From assembly GCA_948470475.1 (NCBI GenBank), contig OX419343.1, forward strand, positions 23,591,569 to 23,655,568: a stretch of 64,000 nucleotides of DNA, read 5' to 3'. Shown piece by piece: positions 1-9,345 of the stretch. Below the pieces are notes generated by a model. The model was not told the origin of the DNA, ran no database searches, and saw nothing but the letters and a program-made list of their open reading frames with translations. The DNA is from Galaxea fascicularis. Its lineage: Eukaryota; Cnidaria; Anthozoa; Scleractinia; Euphylliidae. The position numbers and the translations under genes were made by a program. Numbering within the stretch: the stretch's first letter is position 1; every line of letters starts with the position of its first letter.

Positions 1-1014
1 AAAGCCAAATATTGATAAAATTAAAAGGAAAACAAAAAGATAGATTTAAAAGCCATTGCGCTTTTAAACGCACGCAGAGTAATTATAATGGAACGTTAAT
101 AAAAATTTATAACACGTTACCACCACAAAGCTAAAGTTTTCCGTTGTATCCCGTTTACAAGAAATGTGATTAAAGCTAAACAAACAGCGTACCCCTCATT
201 AAAAGCGCAAAAGTTCATCAACAGTCGTTTTATGACTTGGTGAGAGAACAACGCGATTTTCTTTGGAACACTCAAAGCTTGGTCCATTCTGTTCTAATTG
301 TTTGCCATCAAAACTCAACCTGGCGAAAACTGTCAGTCCAGTCCTTTACATTAATAATTTTTAAGTTAATATATCAAAAAATTTATATTTTCACATAAAT
401 ATATCAGAAAGCTCATCAGCTTAAATTTGCGTCCAGTTTAAGTGGATTTTATTGAAAAGCTAAAACACCAAGACAGTATTTGCCAAGTTTGTTTAACAGA
501 GTGGATTTTTATTGTACTAAATAAAAGATGTTCAGCTTCAACAAAAACGGAACTCGTAGTGTTCGCCGTAGGCGAACGATTTTTAAATCAAACTGAACTG
601 TCAATAATGAGTTTACATAAACGATAAGCGGTAAGCTTTTAGTGTCAAGGAAACATGTAAGCACTGTTTCTCATCACTGTTAAAATCGTGCGTTAAAGCC
701 TGTCTCATGGCAGGTAGGTTGGCTTCTATCACGAAATCGTGCGAAAACGTCAAGCCGCGGACTGAAGTGTGCATTTGGAAAAAATTCCCACCCTGGTTAC
801 CAAGCGAAAAACGGAAAGCACAAATTGTCAGGTAGGCACAGAACACTGTCGCATTAAAATGGGGAGATGCTGAAGGAAATTGAGAAATAACTGGGTAGAC
901 CCGGCCGCTGTGTAGCAAGTTAAAAGACTTTTACATGTCCTACCCTGAGAATAAACTTTACTAAAATTTAACTTTGGAACAGACCGACCTCAAATCTACA
1001 TCGTCTGTTACCTA
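1..1014 (+). repeat. Duplicated block copy 1, left part
   Basis: This stretch matches 6240-7037 and then 10219-10430 in the same order and orientation, by direct reading. The left edge is cut by the window start. Relative to copy 2 it has about 80 extra bases near 697-775. The match is interrupted at 1014 by a LINE and resumes at 3848. No protein gene is recognisable; the small open frames inside show no domain. It could be one member of a dispersed family or a local segmental duplication; the window alone cannot decide. Confidence 0.85.
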
Positions 1015-1195
1015 ATAATAATATTAATAATATTTTATATTTCTATAGCACTTTTTACGATAAAAGATCAAAAGCGCTTTACAAAAAAAAGTATATTAAA
1101 ATAAAATAATGAATCTAACTACACTAATTAATATAAAAATGATTAAAAGTATATAATAATTATAATATGTACAAATAAAATATAATAAATCAGTC

Positions 1196-1516
1196 CTAAA
1201 ATTTATTTAAAGTAAACCTATCTGCGTACGCTTTCCTGAATAAAAATGTCTCCACTGATGCGACATCTCGTAGATTTGGCGGTAGGGCGTTCCATAATTG
1301 TGGTGCGGCCGCCTGAAACGAACGCCCTCTGAGAGTTACCAGCATCCTGCCTGTAGGAGGCTTAAGAAGGGTGCTACAGTTGGAGCGTAAACTATAATGA
1401 GATTTAGATTTTACCGACACTAAACTAGACAGATATGCAGGAGCTTGCCCATGGATGACTTTAAACGCCAGCAGCAGAATTTTAAAATGAATGCGCACGT
1501 GAATCATGGGAGCCAA
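1196..1516 (-). pseudogene. LINE C-terminal conserved domain
   Basis: The frame includes IHFKILLLAFKVIHGQAPAY, then RSFQAAAPQLWNALP and a final FRKAY. This is the C-terminal segment commonly retained in CR1/L2/Rex-group LINEs of marine animals. It is out of frame with the RT part and ends at a stop near 1196. Confidence 0.8.
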
Positions 1517-1687
1517 TGTAAATCATACAAAGCAGGAGTAATATGGGAATATTTCCCAATGTCCATAACTAAAAATATAACCTTGCAGCGGCATTTTGAA
1601 CGCGTTGTAATTTCAAAGTTTGTTCCTTTGGAACACCATAAAGTAAACTATTGCAATAATCGAGCCTACTTGTGATAAATGCATGTA

Positions 1688-2690
1688 CTAGAGACAGAAG
1701 AGATTATCCCTAGAAAGATAGTTCTTTATACGCCTTATATTATGAAGATGGAAAAAAGCTGATTTACATACGCTAGTAACATGTTTTGACATGTTAAGAT
1801 GTGAGTCCAGCCAGCAACCAAGGTTTTTGACCTGAGTTCTTGCAGTGATTGTATCGTGCCCTACTGAAATAGCGCACGGCTGTAATTTGCATAACTGCTG
1901 GCGAGTTCCAATCAAAATAAATTCAGTCTTACTATCATTTATCATTAATTTGTCTTTTATCATCCATTCCCTTATTTTCTCTATACAACCCTCCATAGCA
2001 TTAATAGCAGCAGTCTGCGACGCACCGCTATGCGGCTTAAAACTCAAATACAATTGCGTATCGTCAGCGTAGCAGTGTGCTTGAGGTAGTTGATCCCTGA
2101 TAACCTTGAAGAGCTTGGATGAGTAAATGATGAACAGCAGTGGGCCAAGACAGGAGCCCTGAGGGACTCCATGATCTAAAACGAACCTCTCAGAGAGTGT
2201 CCCATCGACAGCCACACGTTGTGTTCTGTTCTGCAGGTAGGATCTATACCACTCCAGAGCTAGGCCACTAACACCCACTTCCTCATGTAGACGACTGATT
2301 AGTATGCCATGGTTTACTGTATCAAAAGCAGCACTCAGATCTAACATTACCAATAGCGTAACCTCTTGGGAATTCATCTTCATCAAAATATCGTTTGTGA
2401 CCTTGAGTAAGGCTGATCGGGGCTATGAAATCTACGATACAAAGACTGTAATTTAGGATACATTGCGTTGGTCGTCATGTGCGCATGTATTTGGTTAAAC
2501 ACCGCTTTCTCAGTCAGCTTGGAGATGTATTGTAAATTACTAACAGGCCTGTAGTTTGAAAGCAGTAGATCAAGACCCGATTTCTTCAATAGTGGATTGA
2601 TAAGAGCACACTTCCATTCCTTTGCAAACTGACCAGATACCAAAGACAGATTGATAATCTTGGTAATCACTGGCAACAATATATCAACGT
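1688..2690 (-). pseudogene. LINE reverse transcriptase, frameshifted
   Basis: The region reads in two frames that meet near 2383-2430. The upstream part contains the fingers motif NPLLKKSGLD and NYRPVSNL. The downstream part has the LDLSAAFDTVNH motif, GVPQGSCLGPLLF and the catalytic YADDTQLY. A single-base-type frameshift just after FHS separates them, so no active enzyme can be made. The thumb region continues to about 1688 and is broken again there. Confidence 0.9.
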
Positions 2691-2720
2691 AGTCGAGTGC
2701 GACAGATGTAGGCAGTGGGT

Positions 2721-3299
2721 CTAAGCTGCATGATCATGTTTTTCAGTGCTGGGTTTCTGTATGAGCTGTCGAACATCGTCCTCGCTAAGTGCCGTAAAAG
2801 CATTAAGCTGAACAACAGTAGGTTGGGCATCTGCACCATTGTCATGTAGGTCGATGGGTGAAGTGAATACAAGATTATCTAACTTAGAGTGAATGTTCCT
2901 TATCTTCTCTACAAAATATTGTCCCATTTGGTTAGCAAATTTCAGCTTGTCAACACATGGGGGAAAGGCAGCCCTTTGGTCGCCTTGATTGAGCAGAGTT
3001 TTTGCAGCTGCAAATAATTTACGCTGATCAGTGTTATTCTCCTCAATGAAGTTTTGGTAGAATTTTATCCGTGCTTCGTTCATTATCTGATTAACATAAT
3101 TCTTTTTTGCCTTGTAATCCAACATGTCCTCTCTGCGCCCAGTGCGTCTCCATTTTCGCTCTGATTTTCTTTTTTCGCGCCTCGCCAATTTAACCTCCTC
3201 ATTGAACCATGTCACTAGAGGCCTCGCATTGATAACTTTTTGGCGCATGGGAGCATGTTTATCAAACACAACAGCCAGAGATTTATTGTAACAGTGCAC
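2721..3299 (-). pseudogene. LINE inter-domain linker fragment
   Basis: This is the basic region between endonuclease and reverse transcriptase. It is open for 192 codons and rich in Lys/Arg (for example WFNEEVKLARREKRKSERKW). Such linkers occur in CR1/L2/jockey-group ORF2 proteins. It is joined out of frame to both neighbours, near 3320 and 2725. Confidence 0.75.
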
Positions 3300-3838
3300 T
3301 AGATCATCGAGCGTGTTTGCATGGGCAGCTCACAAAAATATCCGAGCGTAATATTTATATCATCCTTGAAATTGCCTTTGTGAATACCTTTAATCAACCT
3401 ATAAGATATTTGTTTGACACTGGGTGCTGGTCTTCCAATGATGAGATCGCACGTAACCGTGAAATGATCAGAGAACAAATAATTCTTTCGAGGTTTGATG
3501 CCGATCAGAGTGTCCAAACAGCGTGTGATCAACAAGTCCAGTGTGTGACCGGATATATGAGTGGGCTTATCTACGTGTTTCTCTAGACCCATGGAGGCCA
3601 GTAAATCTAGAAATCGTATCGCGTCGGAGTCCCTGGCGTCCTCCACATGTATATTAAAGTCGCCGGTGATTAACAAAGGCTCAGAAGACACAATCACTGT
3701 TTCCAGATAGTTTGAGAACTCTTCCAGGAACACACTAGTGGTGACAGGGTGTGCAGCAGGATAAGGAGTACGATAAATAATGATAACCCTTAGTTTCGTA
3801 GAATCATATTGGAGGAGACATTCAGAAAATTCAAATGA
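3299..3838 (-). pseudogene. LINE AP-endonuclease fragment
   Basis: This is the C-terminal half of an exonuclease-endonuclease-phosphatase domain that would nick target DNA. The open frame extends from about 3838 down to 3299. Landmarks are a YRTPYP motif, then GDFNIH (Asp and Asn that bind metal and the scissile phosphate in this family) and LFSDHFTV (the Asp-His pair of the active site). The N-terminal half with the first catalytic residues is absent. The frame breaks near 3320, before the linker. Confidence 0.85.
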
Positions 3839-3847
3839 CGTAACCTA

Positions 3848-3971
3848 GCCTCTTCACTTTACAGTTCAAAGCTTTCGTCTGTTTCGATGATTTTCCCGAC
3901 AAGAAAATAAAGGGAACATCCCAGCAATTATTACAAAGACGCTATACACAGCTTAGAAACTAGACCTAAAC
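3848..3971 (+). repeat. Duplicated block copy 1, right part
   Basis: This continues the block interrupted by the LINE and matches 10430-10553. Homology stops at the words 'gacctaaac' in both copies. Confidence 0.85.
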
Positions 3972-3996
3972 ACCGACATTGAGGTGAATAATTGTT

Positions 3997-4182
3997 TTAG
4001 TACATACCATACAAAATGAATAACTAGCGTTTATTCTTAATTTTTTTTTTTCTTCGGGAACCGAAACGGGAGGCCGACTCTTCGGGTGCTCGGAGGTGAA
4101 TAGTACTTTGCTAATCACCTCCGAGTTAACCAATCAGAACACGCGAAAAATACTATTTACTTGTGTGTATGGTATATACTAA
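3997..4182. repeat. Small TIR element next to the GPCR 3' end
   Basis: Terminal inverted repeats of 17 bp with one mismatch lie at 3997-4013 and 4166-4182 (outer word TTAGTA). Inside is a perfect 11-bp hairpin stem, CTCGGAGGTGA at 4090-4100 and its complement at 4115-4125, followed by a CCAATCAGA word. It looks like a MITE. It lies 32 bp downstream of the GPCR stop and may fall in its 3' UTR. Confidence 0.7.
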
Positions 4183-4214
4183 TCATGCTAATCTTTTAAA
4201 AACACAACCGCGAA

Positions 4215-5240
4215 CTACGAAAAACAGTGGAGGACTCTTTTCAAGCCTCGGCGGTAATTTTCAGAAAAAATGAAACAGATGCATGGATTTGTAGCACAAT
4301 TTAAGAGAGCCAAAAACCTCGCTATGCGCTTATAAGTAAACCAACTCTTAGAACACTCAATTCCTGATCCTAAAACTCTCAACAGTTCCAAAACACTCCA
4401 GGGTACCCAGCATAAGGCAAACCCTAACACGATCGCAATAGCCATTTTCAGCACGTGACTGTTTCTTCTTTCCCGCAATTCCTCAGCGTTTGCTGATTGT
4501 TCACCTGGGATTCGCTGTGACTTCAGCTTGACAAGGATGATGGAGTAAAGTATCACTAACACAAAGAGAGGCAGGTAGACAGACCAAACCATTGCAACAA
4601 AAAGTAACATTTCATCTCTCAACTTCGGCAATTCGCAGCGCACATTTCTTTGTTGTTCAAACAGTTCGGAGGGAAATAGAATTGGGGAGAAAACGGCCAT
4701 CTCGATGATCCAGGTGGAGAGAATGAAGTAGGGGCACAGCTTTGAACTGATGAGTGGAGAGCGAAGAGGAAATATCACAGCTCCAAATCGATCCACTGTT
4801 ATTAGGATCAGGCTCAAGATAGACACACCAGCTGAAACGAAAATTAAAAACCAAAACAGCTTACAAAAGGCCTGACCAACATGGCTAACCAAAAACTCCT
4901 CTGAATACAACTCTATTAGCGTCCTCGGGATCATGAATATCGGAAACAGCAAATCTGACATGGCCATGTTGACGATGAAATAATTGATCGGTTTTCTCAT
5001 GGTTTTTGCTTTATAAACGATGAATGTGATGATGAGATTCCCGACCAGCGAGACAACAAATATCAGACAGTAAGCCAAAGTCTCTCCTATTTTTTGCACT
5101 GTAGGAGTCAGGGGAACGTAACAGTTCGATCCATTCGTGGTTAAATTTGAGTCGGACGGCATTGTGATGGTTCGCTTCTCTCTTACAACCTTGTTAATAA
5201 GTGCCTCTGGATCAATCCACGCACATTTTTTATTTTCCAT
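4215..5240 (-). CDS. Class A (rhodopsin-like) GPCR, peptide/amine-receptor-like
   Basis: This is a complete 341-aa, single-exon seven-transmembrane receptor of the plasma membrane that would signal through heterotrimeric G proteins. Landmarks are two N-glycosylation sequons in the N-tail (N32, N36), TM1 with G67-N68, TM2 with D96 (MAMSDLL), C126 at the top of TM3 pairing with C202 in ECL2, DRF 150-152 at the end of TM3 in place of DRY, W177 in TM4, CWVPW 277-281 in TM6, and NPCIC 318-322 in TM7 in place of NPxxY. A C-tail Cys (C339) could be palmitoylated. The start ATG at 5240-5238 has a strong context (G at -3, G at +4); M27 is a weaker alternative. Intronless class A receptors are common in cnidarians. 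The ligand cannot be told; the overall look resembles neuropeptide receptors. It sits between direct repeats of the duplicated block. Confidence 0.93.
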   Translation of the reverse strand: MENKKCAWIDPEALINKVVREKRTITMPSDSNLTTNGSNCYVPLTPTVQKIGETLAYCLIFVVSLVGNLIITFIVYKAKTMRKPINYFIVNMAMSDLLFPIFMIPRTLIELYSEEFLVSHVGQAFCKLFWFLIFVSAGVSILSLILITVDRFGAVIFPLRSPLISSKLCPYFILSTWIIEMAVFSPILFPSELFEQQRNVRCELPKLRDEMLLFVAMVWSVYLPLFVLVILYSIILVKLKSQRIPGEQSANAEELRERRNSHVLKMAIAIVLGFALCWVPWSVLELLRVLGSGIECSKSWFTYKRIARFLALLNCATNPCICFIFSENYRRGLKRVLHCFS

Positions 5241-5569
5241 GGCAGAAAATACCTTATTTAAATGTTACCTTTCAATCTGCCTTTCAACTGACCAATGCTT
5301 GAATTTTATTTTGCATTAGCCATTCGAGGCAAACTTCACCAGCTGCAAATTAATGACAACTAATATAGCATCTAAATGACGTGAAAAATAATTAGCTGCT
5401 CGTTTTAGAGCCACGGTGGTTAGTACGTGGCTTTCGGAAAGCATGGTTCTGTAAGGTGAATTTTTACTATCGACGTTGCATTCAATTTTTGAGTCAATCT
5501 ACTCGGACAGGCGACTTTGAGAAAAAGGTGATATAGTTACAAATATCTCAATAAAGGAGAATACTAACT
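5241..5569. other. GPCR upstream region, nothing recognised
   Basis: These are AT-rich flanking bases 5' of the receptor on its strand. A TTTAAATA word lies about 20-30 bases before the ATG, too close to act as a TATA box for a normal 5' UTR. No other gene or repeat was recognised. Confidence 0.5.
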
Positions 5570-5711
5570 ACTTAATAATCGAGAGTGAGGTCGTTACGGG
5601 AAAATCTCAAACTGAGGACTTGCCGTATTGACCGAGCGATAGCGAGGTCAATACAGCTAGGCCGAGGTTTGAGATTTTCCCGTAACGACCGAACGGTCGA
5701 GGTTATTAAGT
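5570..5711. repeat. Foldback core A of bipartite element 1
   Basis: Perfect 24-bp inverted arms at 5589-5612 and 5667-5690 (word CGTTACGGGAAAATCTC) lie within outer ACTTAATAA/TTATTAAGT ends. A further 9-bp inner pair GTATTGACC/GGTCAATAC lies at 5625-5633 and 5646-5654, with the loop 'gagcgatagcga'. It is directly followed by a second inverted-repeat segment. Confidence 0.85.
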
Positions 5712-5714
5712 TGT

Positions 5715-6060
5715 TTATTATATGGCTAACATAACGGTTCTAAGGGAAAAAAAAATTAGTTCAAGCACAAGTCGTCGCTTCACGGTAATCTATTCATTAA
5801 TTTTTTTCCAAACTCAGGCCAAACGTTTCACTAACAGTTTTCCTGGTCGTTTTTTCAGTTTTTTGCCTCTAGAGGCACCAATTTTCAATGTAAATAAAAC
5901 AAATGTGGCCTTTGGAAGACTTTTTGTTGTTTTTGTTCCTAATTTGCATCATCCGTAATCGGCCCGTGGGCATTACGGGAGAATAATGCCCTAGCGCTTT
6001 GCTTCGCTTAGCCAATCAGAGCGCGCGTTATATCGTGTACAAACACTAGCCATATAATAA
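5715..6060. repeat. TIR segment B of bipartite element 1
   Basis: Perfect 14-bp terminal inverted repeats TTATTATATGGCTA (5715-5728) and its complement (6047-6060) enclose 346 bp. An internal CCAATCAGAGCGCGCG word lies at 6012-6027. No transposase is encoded, so it looks like a non-autonomous element. The next stretch, 6061-6239, holds nothing recognised. Confidence 0.8.
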
Positions 6061-6239
6061 TGACTGGTAACCAAGAGCTAAAGGATCTGCAAACTAAGAT
6101 GAGAAAAGCCGTTTTCGATACGAGTGAGTCTTGGTAAACAAATTGATCAACTGTACGTGACTTAACATAACACCAGGTGTTTATAAGCAAAAAGGAGAAA
6201 TGTTATCTTTTGCATACGGTGTGACAAGACAGAGAAAAT

Positions 6240-7037
6240 TTAAGCCAAAAATTGATAAAATTAAAAGGAACACAAAAACATAGAGATAAAAGGTCTTTTT
6301 TTTTATATTTAACAAAAAAGCTGCTTTGCAATTGCGGTTTTAAACGCAAGCAGAATAATTATAATTGAATGTTATTAACTGATTAAAATTTATAACACGT
6401 TAGCACCACAAAGCTAGAGTTTTCCGTTGTATCCCGTTTACAAGGAATGTGATTAAAGCTAAACAAACAGCGTACCCCTCATTAAAAGCGAAATAGTTCA
6501 TTAACAGTCGTTTTATGACTTGGAGAGAGGACAACGCGATTTTCTTTGGAACACTCAAAGCTTGGTCCATTCTGTTGTAGTTGTTTGCCATCAAAACTTA
6601 CCTGGCGAAAACTGTCAGTCCAGTCCTTTACATTAATAATTTTTAAGTTAATATATCAAAAGATTTACATTTTCACATCAGTATATCAGAAACCTCATCA
6701 GCTTATATTTACGCCGTTATATTGCGTGATGCAGTTCCAGTTTAAGTGGATTTTATTGAAAAGCTAAAACATCAAGACAGTATTTGCCAAGTTTGTACTA
6801 AATAAAAGATGTTCAGCTTTTGCTAAGAGGTGCTTGGCTGAATTCTAATTCAAACAGGAAAACGGAACTGTTCGCCGTGGGCGAACAATTTTTAAATCAA
6901 ACTGAACTGTCAATAATGAGTCAACTTTACAAAAATGATAAGCGGTAGGCTTTTAGTGCCAAGGAAACATGTAAGCACTGTTTCTTATTACTGTTAAAAT
7001 CGTGCGTTAATGGAAAAATTGTCACCCCGGTTACCAA
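6240..7037 (+). repeat. Duplicated block copy 2, left part
   Basis: This matches 1-803 in order, with scattered substitutions and an 80-base deletion at about 7010. Homology stops after 'ggttaccaa' and resumes at 10219 ('gcgaaaaac'). No coding function was recognised. Confidence 0.85.
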
Positions 7038-7268
7038 CATCCCTGAGGGAAAAAAAAAGAAACGCACGCCAGCCCTGAGCCAGGCCCGTGTGAAGAAGCC
7101 TTTTAAAAAAAGTTGCGCGAACGAAATGGAACTGTAAGTGTATTGCAGCATCCTTCAAGAGGACATCTGGTTCATATTCCATTATCACTTATCATTTGCC
7201 ATTGGCTTTCTCGAAAATAGAACTGTCACTGTGTAAATACTATTTGTTTCGCAAATCGTGTAGTTATT

Positions 7269-7790
7269 ATTATTATTACTCCTGTCCTGGGGGATCTTCA
7301 CTGGCTTCCTGTCTCCTTTCGTATTGAATTTAAAATTATGTTAATTACTTACAAAGTACTACATGATCGAGCTCCAATCTATATACAGGAACTCCTTCAA
7401 TTGTATTCACCTAGCCGCAATCTTAGATCCTCTAATAGAAATTTATTTGTTAAACCCTATTTTAATCTCAATTCGTATGGTAAACGAGCTTTTTCTGTTG
7501 CTGCTCCGGAACGTTGGAATCACTTACCGGAGGGTATTAAATCTGCAAACTCAATTGATGATTTTAAACGCAAACTTAAAACAATTCTTTTTATGCGAGC
7601 TTATTATATATCGTGATGTCATTATTTTTTATCTATTGTGTACATTTATCTATTTTGTAGTTAGTGTCTGGTTTTAAAGTCAATTGCGTGTGTTTTTTTT
7701 TTACTTCTATCTAATTTTTGTAAACAGCGCACTTGAATCTTGCACGTTTTGGCGTGCATAAATAAAACTCAAGGTATGTTACCTTAGTTT
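7269..7790 (+). mobile_element. LINE 3' fragment (C-terminal domain and 3' UTR)
   Basis: An open frame from about 7278 to 7616 begins with the LHWLPV box, continues through KIMLITYKVLHDRAPIYI and GKRAFSVAAPERWNHLP, and ends in a KLKTILF-type tail. This is the same C-terminal domain as in the LINE at 1196-1516 but clearly a different family. The 3' part is T-rich with an AATAAA at about 7761. Everything upstream of the domain is missing. Confidence 0.75.
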
Positions 7791-7860
7791 TTTAAGATGA
7801 CATAGACCCACTTCTTAGAGTCTTACGTTTGTGAAGCTTTTCACATACACTCACTTTTTT

Positions 7861-7902
7861 ATAAGAAGGTCTAATTTTGGAGCTGAGGCTCGACCTTCTT
7901 AT
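7861..7902. repeat. Short inverted repeat
   Basis: ATAAGAAGGTC at 7861-7871 pairs perfectly with 7892-7902 across a 20-base loop. It is probably the core of a small foldback repeat. Confidence 0.6.
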
Positions 7903-8075
7903 TTTTGTTGTCGATTTGAGCCTGAAAACGTTCTTACTCATTTCTGTCTGATGACGTTTTCTTTCTGGACACATAAATCCGGATATTTTCAATTTCTCAA
8001 CAAATATTTACAAGCAAGTACAAAGCTATACTTCATAAAATAAAGGCGCAATGAGTGAGCTTTCCACAAACAATA

Positions 8076-8246
8076 GGCCATTTCCGAGATCGCTTGAGCC
8101 TCTATTTTAAAGGGAGTCTAAGTGCGAAGTCTTTGTAATGAAAATGAGTTTTCGCTCATATGGAACGCTTAACTTATTACCATCACAAAACTTTTCGCAC
8201 TTTAACTCGCTTTGAAATAGAGGCTCAAGCGAACTCGGAAATGGCC
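8076..8246. repeat. Foldback MITE
   Basis: Long inverted arms begin GGCCATTTCCGAG at 8076-8088 and end with the complement at 8234-8246. Pairing continues inward through CGCTTGAGCCTCTATTT with one mismatched dinucleotide. It has no coding capacity. The following 736 bases (8247-8982) are AT-rich with nothing recognised. Confidence 0.8.
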
Positions 8247-8982
8247 CATTTTCCCACAAAAACACCCTAATGTTTAAATGATGCACATAAATTAGCACCA
8301 ATCAGAGTAAAATGTTTGCAAAATTTCAGGAAAAAAGTGACTTATTTCAAATTAATAAATGGTTCCAAGAAAAAATTGACCACCCAGATGTTTCTTATTT
8401 TATTAGCAATATCTCCAGAAATTTTGGCTGAAAAAGATTGAGTACAGAATTTATAACAATTTATTTCGCACGCATCATAAACATTTTGGAAATGTAAGAA
8501 CATTTGCATATGTTTACATGTGAACATAATTTCAAGTAATGACTCTATAAAATGCAAAATAAACACAATAAAGGCAACACAATAAACGTAAAACACCATA
8601 TAAATCAAATATACACAACATAGTAAAGGAAATACACCTTTATTTATAGCGTAGGAGAGAACTTCTGGTGTAACGCAATCGGTCGAGTGAAATGTAAGTT
8701 ATACACCCAATTTGATGTTAACCGTAACTCGATACCGAAGCGCCCGTTCCTCTCATTTTTTCTCCAGTTCCGGGTTTCCTTCGAATATATTTGCCTCAGT
8801 AGACTAAAATATAAAAATAGATCCCTACTCAAGGCAATAAGCACAGATTTGAGCGAAAAAAAAAACTGAATGAAATTTCACTGCATTTCAGAGCACGTGC
8901 TCACTCACATGCAAAACTACAAAGCAATAGGTGGGTTCACACTAGACATTTCAAGTGCACTTGAATTGTGTTTGAAGTTATT

Positions 8983-9114
8983 GCGCAGGGATGGCGCAGA
9001 TATGGCGCAATAATGGCGCGGGGATGGTGCAGGGATGGCGCAGGGATGACGTAGGGATGGCGCAGGGATGGTACAGGGATGGTGCAGGGATGGCGCAAGG
9101 ATGGCGCAGTGGTG
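8983..9114 (+). repeat. 11-bp minisatellite, 12 units
   Basis: There are twelve consecutive 11-base units with consensus GCGCAGGGATG. Several are exact and the rest carry one to three substitutions, with no length change. It abuts the SINE-like repeat that follows, and its last unit (GCGCAGTGGTG) merges into that repeat's head. Confidence 0.92.
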
Positions 9115-9345
9115 AGAGCCGAACCCTGACCACCAATGTGGCCCGGGTTCGATGCCTGGACTCGGCGTCATATGTAGGTTAGAGGTTTTTCTCCGGGTAC
9201 TCCGGTTTTCCCCTCTCCTTAAAGACTAACACTTCCAAATTCCAATTCTATCCGGAATGCTCGAACATTTAGTACATGAGCTCCTGGCTCGGGAGATTGG
9301 GCAACCACTCCTTATACCGTCGAGCTTAAATAAATAAAATGATTT
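9104..9345 (+). mobile_element. SINE-like repeat
   Basis: The head has a B-box-like GGGTTCGATGCC (9143-9154), then CTCCGGGTACTCCGGTTTTC (9191-9210), a phrase common in marine-animal SINE-type repeats. The tail is 'taaataaataaaatg' at about 9328-9342. The length and A-rich tail fit a SINE. The family name is not claimed. Confidence 0.6.

Larger units (their letters stand above)
1015..3839 (-). mobile_element. 5'-truncated, frameshifted CR1/L2-like LINE
   Basis: This is a non-LTR retrotransposon on the minus strand. Reading 5' to 3' on that strand, the order is the C-terminal half of the AP endonuclease, a basic linker, the reverse transcriptase and the conserved C-terminal domain. The endonuclease half has GDFNIH and the SDH histidine motif. 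The RT has FDTVNH, GVPQGS and the catalytic YADDTQLY. The C-terminal domain includes an LHWLP box and ends near 1196. The 3' end has a 'gcgctt...tatagaaatata' tract ending in ATT/TTA repeats at 1015-1040, a style known from CR1/L2-type elements. At least five frame breaks are seen, near 3320, 2725, 2420, 1690 and 1530, so no intact ORF2 remains. The 5' end is missing within the endonuclease. The element is flanked by GTTACCTA (1007-1014) and GTAACCTA (3840-3847), a probable 8-bp target duplication with one mismatch. The clade is inferred; the LINE call is firm. Confidence 0.92.

Noticed and set aside
5722..5958. 78-codon plus-strand frame
   Set aside because: It lies inside a TIR element and shows no protein features.
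6400..6594. Minus-strand 64-codon frame in block copy 2, partly open in copy 1
   Set aside because: Similarity to copy 1 follows from the duplication itself; substitutions are not clearly synonymous and no domain is seen.
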